Source of the DNA: Anagrus nilaparvatae
Taxonomy: Eukaryota > Arthropoda > Insecta > Hymenoptera > Mymaridae
NCBI GenBank assembly: GCA_022575985.1
Contig: JAKSXM010000247.1
Location: forward strand, 7,215,501-7,279,500
Length of the DNA stretch: 64,000 nt
Direction: 5' to 3'
Part shown: piece after piece, positions 11,479 through 23,942 of the stretch
Position numbering within the stretch: position 1 is the first letter of the stretch
How the letters are laid out: the number at the start of each line of letters is the position of its first letter
Program-made: the position numbers and the translations under genes
The notes under the pieces: model-generated
Databases searched by the model: none
Seen by the model: only the letters and a program-made list of their open reading frames with translations
Told to the model about the DNA's origin: nothing

Positions 11479-12307
11479 CAGATACGTTTCTAAAAATGTT
11501 TTCTAAAACGTTTTTAAAAGCTTTTTTCTAATTTTTACCGATTATACAGAAATGCTAAAACTTTTTTGAAAAAAGATCTTTAGTAAAATGTTTTGAGGAA
11601 TCCAGAAATTAAATCAGGATTTTCTTTCGTCAGCAAGTAAAGATGGGAAATTTTTTTGGTAAAGGAAAGGTTATAAAAATTTTTTTATGTGTTAATAATT
11701 ACTTATAAGGCAAAACCCACTAAAAAAAATCGATTTTCATTTTAATGTTTCCGATAGTTTTACCGATTTTGCGAGGATCCTCGAGGATATAAAAGTCAAT
11801 AAATTGGTGACCTGTTTGTCGTCGACAGGAAATTTTACTAACCCGTTAATAAAAAGAAAATAGTTATTAGATTTATTAAGAGCGTAGAAAAATTAAAATC
11901 TATGTTGAGAACTTTTATAAATCGAATTGCAACAGCCATTTGAAAACCTTTGATTCAAGAATCTTAGAAAAATGTTTGTAGATTTTTGTTACATAAAATA
12001 AAATACCATCTGAATCTGAAAACATTATTTTAATTAATAAATTAATTTAAAAACAACAATAATTATTTTTTAGTTTTTACTTTATAATTAACTCTAAAGC
12101 CTTAAAAACTTGAAACATTTTTCGGATTACATATATAATTATGTACTTATGCGACTAAAAAGAAGAAAATTGTAAAAATAAAAAAAAAGGAATAAAAAAA
12201 AGTAACTTTTAAATTATATATTTTATAAATTTAATTTTCACTCATATTAATCTTGCTATTAATTATTTTACTATAAAAATTAAAAAGTACAAGTTTTGTT
12301 TAAGGAG
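11479..12307. other. AT-rich sequence upstream of the transposase gene
   Basis: Contains GCGAGGATCCTCGAGGATAT near 11772, resembling the centre of the preceding MITE. Otherwise only A/T-rich DNA. It would hold the promoter and left end of the EnSpm-type element, but no CACTA terminus or TATA box could be identified with confidence. Confidence 0.35.
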
Positions 12308-12560
12308 ATGGAAAGTATGAGAGTTGATTCAGACGGCTTAGAAACACACAGTCATATGGAATGCGAGCATAATGCTTTTCAAAACATGTTAACAAATCGA
12401 GATGATTTTGAAGCATCTTTCGAAAATGTTGATAATGCTGACACTGAATTTCTAAGTGATTCTTATAATAGCGATGATGAAGAGATTCTATATAGAGAAT
12501 TATTGGACAGATCTTCAGAATCTAGTTTTGATGAAGAAATGATTGATTTTAATGTATCAG
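12308..12560 (+). CDS. Exon 1 of EnSpm-type (tnp2) transposase gene
   Basis: The frame starts at the ATG at 12308 and runs 84 codons plus one base to a GT donor (AATGTATCAG|GTAAAATA). It encodes an acidic N-terminus rich in Asp, Glu and Ser, including SDSYNSDDEEILYRELLDR and SSESSFDEEM. Such acidic leaders are usual in animal tnp2-type transposases before the zinc-binding part. The matching acceptor is TTTTTATAG at 15933-15941. Joining gives TCA G|AT, in frame with the long downstream exon and without a stop for over 160 codons. That phase agreement is the main support. A frame extending four codons upstream of the ATG is unnecessary. Confidence 0.7.
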
Positions 12561-12786
12561 GTAAAATATATAAAATACGTAAACCATTTGATAAAAAAAA
12601 ACCAAAAATATGCAACCTTTTAAAATATGTTAAATTGTCATTTCGGAACTTGGCAAGAAACTGAAACCCTATAGAATAATTTTTATATCTACTTTTTTAT
12701 TTCGGTGGTTTCCCATAAATTTTTTTCTTTGGAAAAATGGTTTTAAAAAATGTACTGGCTTATTTTTAAAATCGATGATACAGCTC

Positions 12787-13545
12787 GGTGCTTTTCACAG
12801 GAACTGCATATTTTTTTATTGTTTACGGAACAACATTTATTACCGTCTATTCCAATTTTTTTGTAGTTTTACGTTTTTGAAGGTCGAAATACCTTAAATT
12901 TTCAATGGTACTGCTACAAACGTAAAAATAAATTCGACGTTCTATTCTTATGGGATTTTTTATTTAAGCGGACGTTTTTGACATTTTAAAACTAATATTT
13001 AAAAATGTAAAAATAAAAATTTTATTTGATAAACCTATTATTATCAAAATATTAAGTTTCCCATGTTTCATATATAACTAGTTAAATATGAAAAAAAAGT
13101 GACAGAGCTTTCAAGTTCATAAATATAGAACGCGCACTATAAAAATGGTGGGAAGCTTAAAAATAGCTAAAACCAAGGGACAGACTTGAATACGACAATA
13201 CTCTAAGAGGACTACATAAAAATTTGCTTCTTTGAAAAAAATGAATTTTCCGGACCTAAATACGTTATGCACCCAAAAGAAAAATTTAAATACAAATTTT
13301 AGCCGTATGTCAATACTCAAAGTTTATAGTTGAACAAAAGGACAGCGCTCGTTTTTGACATTTAAATTTGAACACACAGGCTAAAGGAAATTTTTTCGTT
13401 AATTCACCAATATATGCGCAGTTGATTTGGACTTTGAAAAAAAATTATTTATTAACTTATTAAAAGAAAAAAAAGTGCAAAAGAGCTTTCGTTTCGGATA
13501 TAAGTGGGAAGGGAAACTTTATATACTACTCCTGTGAAAAGCACC
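12787..13545. mobile_element. 759-bp TIR element in the intron
   Basis: Perfect 16-bp inverted ends: GGTGCTTTTCACAGGA at the left and TCCTGTGAAAAGCACC at the right. The interior is non-coding. No clear target duplication was found, so the superfamily is open. Confidence 0.65.
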
Positions 13546-14510
13546 CATATATAATTGTTTAAAAATAAAAATAATTGTTATATTATTTAATAAAATCATA
13601 CATAAGAAGTTTGAACTACTAATGTCAATCAAATTATCATTCCTAAACGTATATCTGTATCTTTATGATATTCATATCTTTGAATAAGTAATATTAATAT
13701 TTTTTAAGCAACTGAGCATTTTACAAAACAAATGTAATTACTAAAATTTTTCATTCTGTTAAAAATTAAAATTTTCTTTTTCTTTCATGTTTTAAAGTAT
13801 GTATAACTTTTTTTTTCTTTTTTAAGTAAAAAAATTTTTTTTTTAACTTTACTTCTCCATAAAAAGTGTACAAAATTTTATTTTTACACACATATTTGCG
13901 TACCTTAATTCTTAGGCTAATTTTAGAAAGACGTTGCTTAAGTAATTTAAATATCTTAAGCTATTGCTAATAGTTAGGAGTAATAAATCAGTAGTTAAGC
14001 ACATACTACTTATATAACGCTTTCCAATGTAATACATTTGGCGGCAACATATCTTTTAATATTTCTTGGTTTCTATTAAATATAAAAGAATTTTTAATTA
14101 CTGTTTTAAAATATGAAATTTCCCTGGCTACACCATGGTACCATATATATTTTTTTAAATTCTTTTTCAATTACCTAAAACATCGATTATTCGGACCTCA
14201 ATTATACGGATTCTGGATCAACCAGATTGGCATTTTGGTAAACAAAAAAAATTTTTATTTCTTTGTTTTTTGAATTTATGTTAACGTTATTTTTAACAAG
14301 CAATAAGGAGCATTGCTAAATTTATACCCCCAATAGCGGCCTTTTTTAAAAAAATCTTATAATTATATTCAAACAAAAATTTTAATAAAAAATATTAAGA
14401 TACAATAATAAATTTTTATATTTTTTAATCAACTTTATGACTTTATTACCGAATACTTCATTATTAATATAAATGAAGGTATAAATTTTTTTTGATTGTT
14501 TATTTCTTAA

Positions 14511-15237
14511 GGTATATTACTACTTCATAAAATTTTCTCGGGTCAAAATTTTTTTATTTTTTTTTTCTGTTGAAAAACTATTCAAGAATATGTAAAAAAA
14601 TTTTTATATCGATTGAAATATTTTTTATATACTTTAAATCTTCTTTTATGGAGCCCCCGCCCTTCAATATATACGCGCTTAAAAACTTTAAACGCGTTTT
14701 TCTCTAAACTACTTTTTTGCACCTCGTACCCAGGATAAATCAAAACCACCTAGACCGATCGACTCCAAATTTGGTCCACACACTTACCAAATATGTAGTT
14801 TTCGTGTGAACTAAAACATTGCAAAAATTTTAATTTTTTCGATATTTTTTTGCAAAAAACGTAGAAAAAAAAATGACTTTTTTCGAAATTTTTTTAAAAA
14901 TTTTAATAACTTTTTTTTTTTGGCCAAAATTAAAAATTTTAGTTCACACGATAACCATACTCATGTAATTTATAATTCTTTTTTTTTTTTTTGTTAAGTG
15001 CTGCCAAACATTTTTTATCTTGGGTACCAGCAGCTCTTTCCGGCGAAAATTCTTGAACTTCTAATAAAATTTAAACGCATAAAAAATTATAAAAATTAAT
15101 AAAAAAAATTTTTTTACATACTTTAATTGTTCATTTATTATATCCCAAAAAAATTTTCCATTATCTCTTCCCGTTTTCCTGTAAACTAATTTGCGGATTT
15201 TGCTTGACGTCGCGGGCGCGCCAAGTAGCAATATACC
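14511..15237. mobile_element. 727-bp element with TTAA target duplication (piggyBac or Kolobok type)
   Basis: The sequence reads TTAA|GGTATATTACTACTT at 14507 and AAGTAGCAATATACC|TTAA ending at 15241. Target site TTAA is characteristic of piggyBac and Kolobok superfamilies. The interior is non-coding and includes inverted blocks around TTTAGTTCACACG and CGTGTGAACTAAA. It also contains a copy of the ACTTTAAACGCGTTTWTCTC motif. Confidence 0.75.
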
Positions 15238-15941
15238 TTAACGTTTTACCATCTATCTTAATATTATGTATAACATATTTACATATTTTAATTCAGAGTT
15301 TTTTATTTACATCGATTCTCATTACTCTTAAATACAACAGTTTCTTATAGTGTATTAGTGTATATCTTATAAAATGTTTTTGTTTGATTTATCTGAGAAG
15401 TGAAAAGTATTTTATAATTTTTATTAAAAAGAATTTAATTTAATTTAATTTAATTTAATTTACATGTATGCATTTTTTTCAACCTTCTTCACTTTTTTTT
15501 TATTTATCAAATTTTTTCAAATAAAGTTTTTTTTATTGTTAAATTATGCGCTAATAAGAAAAATTTTAATACCTAAAAATAAAGTTTTAACCTTAAGCAT
15601 TTTTTTTATTTTATGGGCGCATTTGTTTATTTCTCCGTATTAACCGGATTTTCAGATATCTGGATAATCGAGTTATCAGTATTCGTTAAATGCAAAAAAT
15701 TGTAAAATTTTTTAAATATTTTTAAGCATTAAATTGCTTGTTTTTGCAACAAAAAAAAACATTTTTAGACATTTTTTAGATCATTTCGGGGTAATAAAAA
15801 AATTCAGGTACGAAAGGGTTAATCAATGTACATTAAACGCAGGTTTATGCTAATTGCGAAATTTAATAGTACATAAAAAAAATTATCTTTAGTATAATAA
15901 TTAAATTATAAAATTGTAATAAGATTTTTTTCTTTTTATAG

Positions 15942-17986
15942 ATAATAACGAAATACCTGACGATTTACAAGAAATTTCGAATTTTGAAACCTGTGAAGAT
16001 CTAGATGAAGAATTTGATGATGATAAAAAATTTTCAAAATCTTTTGCTACGGTGTTAAAATTTGAAATGTTTAATGAATCAAAGATTAATATCTTAAGTA
16101 TGTTGACAATGGTAGAAGCCTTGAGGTTGCGCCACAACCATGAAAAAGTGGCCGGGAAAAATTTGGTTGATATGTTTTTATTATGTGCTGGTCCTGATTA
16201 TAGTCGATTACAAATTTCTAAATATTACATACAAAAATTTAATTTACCAGCAGAAGATCCAAAAAAGTATACTTTTTATTGCCCAGAATGCAAAATAATC
16301 ATAGTTGATAGTATTTGCAAGAATGAATTAAGCAATAAAATAAAAGCTAAATGCAAAGAATGTGATATAGCGTACGTGATTTCTACATCAAACAGATATT
16401 ATTTTGTAAACATAGATTTAACGCACCAAATTAACAGTTTATTACGCGATGAGACTATTTAAGATACTATTGTCGAAAATTCGAAAAAACACCGGGTTAG
16501 TAGACCAAATGTTCCCAGTTACATTGAAGATATCTTTGATAGTGATATATATAGACGTAATAAATACATTCATGAAAAAAATTCTAATGACATAGTTATG
16601 ACGCTTAATGTAAATGTCGATGGTGCTAATATTTTCAACACTTCAAAAAACAGTTTATGGAGCATTTTATGTCAAGTAAACGAATTACCGATAAATCTAC
16701 GTTTTAAAATAATTCTCATCGCTGGTACTTGGTTTACAAGTACTGAACCAGATGCATTTGAAATACAAATGTATATTAAAAACTTCATAAAAAGTTTACG
16801 TCACTTAATGAACGATGGTATATATATAAAATACAAAGGAGAGAAGCTTAAGTTATTCGTGTATCCTTTATTCTTTCCAGTTGATGCTAAGGCTAGATCA
16901 CCATTAGCTTTACGAATTGGAGTTATTGGATATGATGGATGTATATGGTGTTACATTTACGGTAAGCAAGGGATAACATCAAATACTACCGTGAGGTTTC
17001 CTTTAAATGATAAGCCAGGAGAGCCTCCAACTTTTAAAGAACGTACACATGAATCATACTTAAAAGATAATCAACTCGCAAAATCCTTCGGGACAATGAA
17101 ATATGGTGTTCATATGAAAAAAATGACGTTAGTAAAGAAAATACCCAATTGTGATGCAGTCTGGTTATTTCCGTCTGAATACTTGCATTTGGTTGCTTTA
17201 GGAATATCCAAACATAAATGGAATAAGTTAACTGATTCTCAGTACGAGAATCATTTGCGAAAATGTCAAAGAAATAAAGTTGATAAAAGGCTCTTATCGA
17301 TTCGGCCACCTAGTGAATTATATAGAGTCCCAGACATAATATCAAAAAAATCAACCTGGAAAGGTAGTGACTGGCTTTATTGGCTATTATTTTACGAAAT
17401 TCCGTGTTTGGAGGGTATAATAAATAAAGAAATTTTGAAGTGTTTTCTCAGATTAAATAATTGTATATTTGCTCTTTTAGGAGATAAAATTAAAGTCTCC
17501 GAATTAGAAAATATACAAAATGATATTATAAAATTTTGTAAAGATGTTGAGAAAATGTTTGGAATGGATTTTTGCACATCTAACGCTCATGCATTATTGC
17601 ATTTATGCGCTAGTGTTAAAAAGTGCGGTCCACTTTGGGCAACCAGCGCATTTCCTCCAGAAAGTAAGATAGGGAAGGTAAAAGAATCAGTCAAAGGTAC
17701 CAGTAAGGTAGCAGATCAAATTGCTGATCACAATGCAGAATACTATGAACAAAGAAATAGGCTTCTATCAAAAATAACAAAAATAGATACAATAGCAGCA
17801 ATGTTCTGCAATAATTTATTGTTAAAAACCGAAAAGCCTACGTTTAATTATCGAGAGTCTGAAGAAAAAGCACTAGTTTACACTGACTATGTTAAAGAAC
17901 GTGGTAAATATACAAGATGCTCCTTTAATAATACAATATATCATTCAACTGATTATGAGCGAGCAAAAAAACAGATAATACCGTGA
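15942..17986 (+). pseudogene. Exon 2 of EnSpm-type transposase (Tnp_2), one premature stop
   Basis: About 680 codons encode the main body of an EnSpm/tnp2-type DDE transposase, which cuts and joins its own element's ends. In order: an acidic segment; a zinc-binding stretch with paired Cys (YCPEC near 16280 and KCKEC near 16350); and a Tnp_2 core beginning LNVNVDGANIFNTSKNSLWS. A GYDGCIWC motif and FPSEYLHLVALGISK follow, then the C-terminal part NAHALLHLCASVKKCGPLW. The TAA at 16460-16462 is the only in-frame stop; 45 codons later the next ATG is still in frame. The family motif usually reads DYMH; here it is EYLH, which may affect an active-site Asp. Probably inactive but young. Confidence 0.85.
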
Positions 17987-18195
17987 TAATGTTAGAAGAT
18001 GGTAGAATAGGGCAAATAAAGTACTTTTATTTAGAAGAAAATAAAGCTTATTTATGTATTAATGAATTTTCAGTACATCCATTTAAAATTGATAGTATCG
18101 TATCAAAAAATATATTTCATGTTTCAGACGTAAAAGAAAATCTTAAAATATCAATTGTGAAGATAAAAAAAAAAATTGATCCATATAAGTTTTGA
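17983..18195 (+). pseudogene. C-terminal segment of the transposase after a frameshift
   Basis: The main frame stops at 17986 (KKQIIP then TGA). An overlapping frame continues at once with MLEDGRIGQIKYFYLEENKAY and ends KIKKKIDPYKF at 18195. Animal tnp2-type transposases commonly finish with a segment of this form (LKDG.IG.I with alternating aromatic residues). I therefore read this as the true C-terminus, separated by a one-base frameshift near 17980. A separate small gene is much less likely because there is no spacing or own upstream signal. Confidence 0.6.
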
Positions 18196-21100
18196 TTCTT
18201 ACAATTATATAATAGTTCCTCCACCATTGTATGATGTGAAGTAGACTTTACATATATATTGTAAACATTAAAATAAAATAAAATAAAATTTTATAATACA
18301 AATTTATTATAAGTAGTAACAATTTTTACCTATTTGAATAATTAAAATTAAATGCTATAAAATTATAATTATTGATATACATAAATATCTACAATGATTT
18401 TTTTCCATTATTAAAATTTTAAAGCCTATAGATAAGTGCGACAAAGATTTACGTGATTTAAAAAAGAAATTCACTAATTATCAAGTAATTAATTAAATAA
18501 CAATCTTTTTTTTTTCATTTTATCTAGAAAATTTAAGCAAATTTTTATTTATGGTGTCATTGTGAAGTTTTTTTTGTATCATTTTCTAGCGATTCCTTTT
18601 ATACTGGCAAGTTTATCTCTTAAAATATAATAAAATCTGTACTAGTGTAAAATAAAAAAAATCTGATTATTTTCAGTTATTGTTATCAGTTTTCTCAAAA
18701 GAAAAGAAAATTTTACATACAAATATATAAAAATATAAGAATTTCGCTGATTTCTTTAATTTTTTCTTTTTGAAAATCTTTACAAATACATCAATAATTT
18801 TCAAATAAATAGCAGTAACCTTCATAAAATTTCTAAACTAATATTTTTCAAATTTCATAAAATTGCTGAAAGAATATCCTTTTAACTTGTGTTCAAAATG
18901 TGGTTTTACATGTATTATTTTGAAATGTTGAAGCATTTGAGAGGAAAATAATTATTTTAACGCTAAGGAAAATAGCTTACAATCACTTTTTCAGAATTGA
19001 AATTAATCGCTTCTACGTGTTTATATTTTATTTACCTGAAAAAGTATTTTTCTCAAATCTTTTTTTATTTTTTTGGGGTGGAAATATGTTTCTCAGAAAA
19101 AAGTTGTGAAGAAAGGTTTGAATTTCATCCGATAGAAAATATTTTAAAAGATGTCAGAAAAATTAATTAGATATTTTAAAAAGATAAAAAAGCTAAAAAA
19201 AGATTTTTATTTTTGCAAAAACAATTTTTAAATATAAATTGCAAATTTAAACGGCTTAAAAAATAGTATGTATATCAAAATATTGAAACATTAAATTCAG
19301 GTGTTCTTTTATGAAAAAAATAAATATAACTCACGTTAAAGAAAAAAATTATTTTATTTTAATTTAATATAATTGCTATAAATTTGCTTATTTAAAATTT
19401 TAATTACTTAAATATAAAATAGAATTTAGTCTCATATTAGATCAAAGAAATATATAATATATTTAAGGATTTCAGGCGTGGATAAATTAATTTTTTTTAC
19501 AGGGTTGTGAGTAATTGAGGATAATTCCCTTTAGATTTTGTAGAGGTAATGCCGAAAGTTTTGAAAATTTTCATTTCAAAATTTTTGACCTAATAAATAA
19601 ATTTTTTGAAATTTTGAATTGTCTTATTGTACGGAATGCCACATTTTTTGTAAAAATTTTAGTGTTTAGTAACAATACTTATATTACAAAAATAAAAGTT
19701 TTTATATTAAAAATAAATAATATATTAGTTTATCTCTTTTTTGCTTCTATATTTTAAGATATAAGATCTAATTCTTATTTTTATTTGCGATAGTTTTAAT
19801 AACAATTATCAAAAGAAAGCATTTTTCATATTTCTTAGATCAAATAATTTTTACCCTTACAAATATTTTTTTATTACTTAAAAAAAATAGTACCAAATTA
19901 AATCGATAAATATTTGAACAAATGTATGGTTTTTTTTGAAAATTCAATTATTTTACTTACTTTTTTTTAAAATAATAAATTAAATAAATTAATTTTTATT
20001 TTAATTCTTAAAATAGTAATTTAAGATAATAAATTCAGGTGTTCTTTTATGAAAAAAATAAATATATATGTTAAGTATCGAGAAATCTCTTAAAAAAATT
20101 TCTCAGAACTCAAAATTGTATACATAATATACGTATATAAATGTATAATATAATATACTAAATGTCTATGACAAAGCATTGCAATGTGTAATATGCACAT
20201 ATGTATAAAAAACTTAAAAAGAGAAATGTGTACTATATTCTAGATGATACAGTACTATGCTCGCCCCTCCATTTCTCTGTTACACAAATACAATTTTACC
20301 TAATATACTGACGCATGTCAGGCACTCTCTGCTCTACACGCACAATGCCCTGCCAAGGCTTAATTCTCCCCTCCCTAGTCTAAGCGTGAAAATTTCGATA
20401 AATGGAAATTTTTTTTTTTTACAAAAAATTACTTTAAAATAACTATTTTAAAGTTTCCAGAAAAAAATTCGGAAAATGTGAAAATTCCGGAAAAATAAAA
20501 ATTTAATTTTCTAATATACTAAATAATTAGAGCATTTATAGTATTTGAATAAATCCTTTAAAACAAAAAAATAAATCGACGCGAGTCAGAGCCAGTAAAA
20601 CAAGAAGAAGAAGAACAAAAAAATAAACAATAATTCTATATTTTACTTATTTCTGTAGTATTTTGTTGTTTGTAGTATTTTGTCGTACGACTGGTCTGTC
20701 GTATATTGTAGTTTTGTTTCCTCAGGGTATTATTTTGCAAAAAGACAAAATTGGAAAAATTTTCAGATCAACCAGAACCATTAAAAATAAGCAGAAAAAA
20801 GATTTGGGCAAAATAAACTTTTTTCCAATTTCTTTTTATACCAATTTTTTAGCGTAATATGGAACCCACACAGAACAAAACGTCCCTGAAAAGTTTTTAA
20901 AACGTTCCGAAAAAAGTTTCAAAAAGGTTTCTTAAAAGTCTTAGGAACCTTTTAAAATATTTTGGAATCGTTTTGGGAACGTTCGAAATGTCCGCGTAAA
21001 AAGGTTCCCAAAATGTTTCCGGGACGTTCCAAAAATGTTTCTATGCAATTTATTTATTTTTTTTTAAAGTTCTAAAATAGTTTCTGAAACTTTTCAAAAC

Positions 21101-21849
21101 TTTTTAGTATAAAAAGTATAAAATTAATTTTATTTTTTAATTAACCTAAAAAAAATCTCTAAAAATATTCCACAACATTTCAAAATTGTTTTAATTTTAA
21201 TTAATTTTTTTTTTTTTAAGATTTTTATAAAGTCTGCGTGCAATAACTGTAATCATAGTTAAAATTAATTATTATTAATCAAGTCAATTATTTTCAGTGC
21301 ATGTTAAATACGCTTATAGCATATAATATGTTAACGTTAAAGTCCGCTCTGCAGTTAAAGTCCATTTATTCAGGTTTGGCCTAACCTAAACTACCGTTAA
21401 TGCCACCAACGTTTTTTATTTTTGTCCATTTTTTATCTTATATTGTTATTAATTTTAAATTTTTGCTAAAAACCAACTTTAACATAATTTAATTAAAGTT
21501 AACTTTAGCCACTTAAAGCAGCTTTAAAGAATATATTCGCGTTTTCCATATCGGTCGAAGAAGACATTATTACAATAAAAAAATCCATCTGAGTTTTAGG
21601 TTTAAATACAAGCATTTTTTCTCGATAAAACCATCTTATAAGCTACAAGGCGCCCACTCCAAAAACCTTTTAACATTTTTGGCTGGTTTTAAAAATTTCC
21701 TAGTAATATTAAGTTCAAATTAGTTTTGGAAATATATCTAAGATTACAAGAGTTTATTTTGCAGGCAAATGTGTATAGAAATGTAGCAATTTATACAACT
21801 TTTACAATAAAAAGATACAATTTTTATTTATTCAAACTAAAATTTTTTA
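18196..21849. other. AT-rich intergenic sequence
   Basis: 3.6 kb with no credible gene. Noted structures: a 37-bp exact duplication containing TTCAGGTGTTCTTTTATG (about 19292 and 20031), and a degenerate AACGTT-rich patch at 20875-21050. The patch resembles 47910-48045, and both contain AAATGTCCGCR. The right end of the EnSpm-type element should lie just past 18195 but was not recognised. Confidence 0.4.
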
Positions 21850-22852
21850 TCTTATCTTATCTTATCTTACTACTATATATATTTGAAAATTTATTTGTGT
21901 ATCTCTGTGTGTGGGTGTGTGTGTGTGTGTGTGTGTGTGTTCCATTATCAGGCTCAAAACACTGAACAAAATTACATAAAACCGGTGTCAAAATAAAGAT
22001 AAAAAGTCCGCAAGTGACATAGGCTATAGATTTTCTGCTCAGCTATCGTAGTTTTTGAGATATTTAATTTTTAGTGTTTTTGAAATTAATAAAATTTTGA
22101 ACAATTTTGAAAAAAACTAACATATCTTGAGACTATCGACAAATTTTACTGTCACAAATTTGTACTATTCGATTCGGCACCAATTTTTACGTATTCTCCT
22201 AAATTTTTGTTCAAAACGGAGGTATCATTAAAATTTTATAAAATATTTTTGAAGCTGGTAAAAAAATTTTTTTTCATTTTTTTATTTTTTATGGTATTTT
22301 TAATAATTTATTTGTGTGCCTGTGAGTCTATGTATTTCATTATGAGGCTCGAACAAATGAAAGAAATTACATAAAACCGGTGTTAAAATAAAGTTAATAT
22401 AATAAAATGTTTACTATTTTAGGGAAAAATTAATGAAAATTTTGTTAAAAAGTGAAATATCTGAAAAATATGATAAAATGGTAATACTTGATTCAGTCAA
22501 TTCTAGAACCATCTATATATAACATATCTTAATACTATATGTATACTATATCTTAATACTATTTATATCTAAAAATTTATTTGCCTATCTGTCTGTCTGT
22601 ACCCCAATGACTCAAGAACCGCCGAACCAGAACCTATAATTTTTCATTAATGTTTCACATCCGCTGCTCAGAATAGTTTGAATGTGTTTGCATAATTATA
22701 AATTTGTAGTAAAACATGATTTTTTTAAGCAACAGAAAAATATTGAAGTAAATGTGAACAGGATGGACTGAGCCTCATCTGAAAAATCTGAACGTGTTTG
22801 AATAATTATAAATTTGCAGTGAAAAATGATTTTTTTAAGCAACACATGCTAG
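21850..22852 (+). mobile_element. Non-autonomous Helitron, copy 1, lacking 3' hairpin
   Basis: The 5' end is TCTTATCTTATCTTATCTTA after an A, and the 3' end is CTAG before a T. That is the A|T insertion and TC...CTRR ends of Helitrons. It matches copy 2 (49297-50325) almost base for base, including a (GT)n near 21909-21942. About 50 bp before the CTAG is missing compared with copy 2, including the GC-rich hairpin. No coding sequence. Confidence 0.75.
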
Positions 22853-22869
22853 TATAATATATTTTATAG

Positions 22870-23040
22870 TTTACGGTTGTTACATTTTTACACAAAATAA
22901 TTCATTCTTAAACGGGTTTTAGAAAAGTTTATATTGGCAAATGCGACGGAATACAGGTCCGAGGCGCGAATCGCCGAGGGACTGTAGTCGCATTCAGTAC
23001 AATAAACATTTCAGAATATTTTTTCTCTGTTTATGAATAA
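22870..23040. repeat. Solo arm of the 25.2-25.9 kb foldback family
   Basis: The stretch from CATTCTTAAACGGGTTTTAG through CGCCGAGGGACTGTAGTCGC to AGAATATTTTTTCTCT matches the reverse complement of 25780-25910. Only one arm is present, so this is a remnant or a solo copy. Confidence 0.65.
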
Positions 23041-23481
23041 TTAATTATCTTATAATAATATATAAAAAATATGCGTTTAGATTTTAAGGTAGTTTACATT
23101 AATAATTCATTTATATTCATTTATATACATTATTTGATGAATTTTAATAATATAATAATGAAATACATTTTTATAAGCGTATTAGGCTTTTCATTAAACA
23201 ATTTATTGTATAATAAATAATGAAAAATTTTTTTCTGGTGATTAAATTAGATTAGAAAAAAAGGATTTGCAAATTTCGATAATTTTTTAGCACCAAGGTA
23301 TGAAAATTTGATGTTTTTATAAAAGTGTAAAAAGTTTAATTTCTGCAAGTTGTTATCGAAGTAAATATTCATAGTAAAATAGATATTTTATAGCCGAACG
23401 GAATTTAGGGTAATAATATATGAATTTCTATAATCTATATCCCCTTCTATTTAATAAAAAATATACAAAATCATCCGTGAC

Positions 23482-23572
23482 TTATTCTTCATTTTCTTCA
23501 TCTTCCGAAAATTCTGAATCTTCATTGTACATAGCTTGTCTTAAAGCTGTTTTTGTAGCTTTTGTTACTTCT
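23482..23572 (-). CDS. Possible terminal exon, acidic C-terminus
   Basis: On the minus strand a long pyrimidine run ends in CCAG at 23573. A 30-codon frame then starts EVTKATKTALRQAMYNEDSE and continues FSEDEENEE to a stop at 23482. An acidic tail preceded by a good splice acceptor suggests the last exon of a gene lying to the right. No upstream exon was found before the MITE at 23636, so this could also be a captured or orphan exon. Protein not recognised. Confidence 0.25.
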
Positions 23573-23635
23573 CTGGAAAAAAAAAATTTCGACTGTAATA
23601 TTTAATTTTAACTAATATTTACAATCACTTACTAC

Positions 23636-23942
23636 TTAATTAATCAAGACTTTTTTATAAATAATCTAATTTTAAAAATCTTTGAATATAATATTTAGGA
23701 CATTACTTAGCATCGATAAACTAAAAAAAATCTCAATTTTTAACAATAATGTGAAATATATTTCAAGTTCTTTGATTTTTGACCTAACCTAAATTTTTCA
23801 AAAAATCAATTTATTCGGGGTGAAACGTAGAAAATCAAAATTTGTTTTAGGAAATCGATGCTAATTAATATCCTAAACATTATATTCAAAGATTATTAAA
23901 ATCAGATTATTTATAAAAAAGTCTTGATTAAGTACCTCAAAA
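23636..23942. mobile_element. Inverted-repeat MITE, about 310 bp
   Basis: The left arm TTAATCAAGACTTTTTTATA followed by AATAATCTAATTTT pairs with the right arm ending TATAAAAAAGTCTTGATTAA. The paired region extends about 75 bp with mismatches. Non-coding. Confidence 0.7.

Larger units (their letters stand above)
12561..15941 (+). other. Intron of the transposase gene, 3.4 kb, with two MITEs
   Basis: Bounded by GT (12561) and AG (15940-15941). It holds a TIR element at 12787-13545 and a TTAA-flanked element at 14511-15237. The rest is AT-rich. Weak pogo/Tigger-like ends such as CGATTATTCGGACC (near 14182) and its degraded reverse near 15670 were noted but not accepted as an element. Confidence 0.6.

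Noticed and set aside
14180..15700. pogo/Tigger-like element with CGATTATTCGGACC-type ends
   Set aside because: The two candidate ends match over too few bases, no TA duplication is evident, and another element lies between them.
12561..15941. Treating the MITE-filled region as intergenic and the acidic exon as a separate gene
   Set aside because: Donor, acceptor and reading phase fit a single intron and give a normal N-terminus for the transposase.
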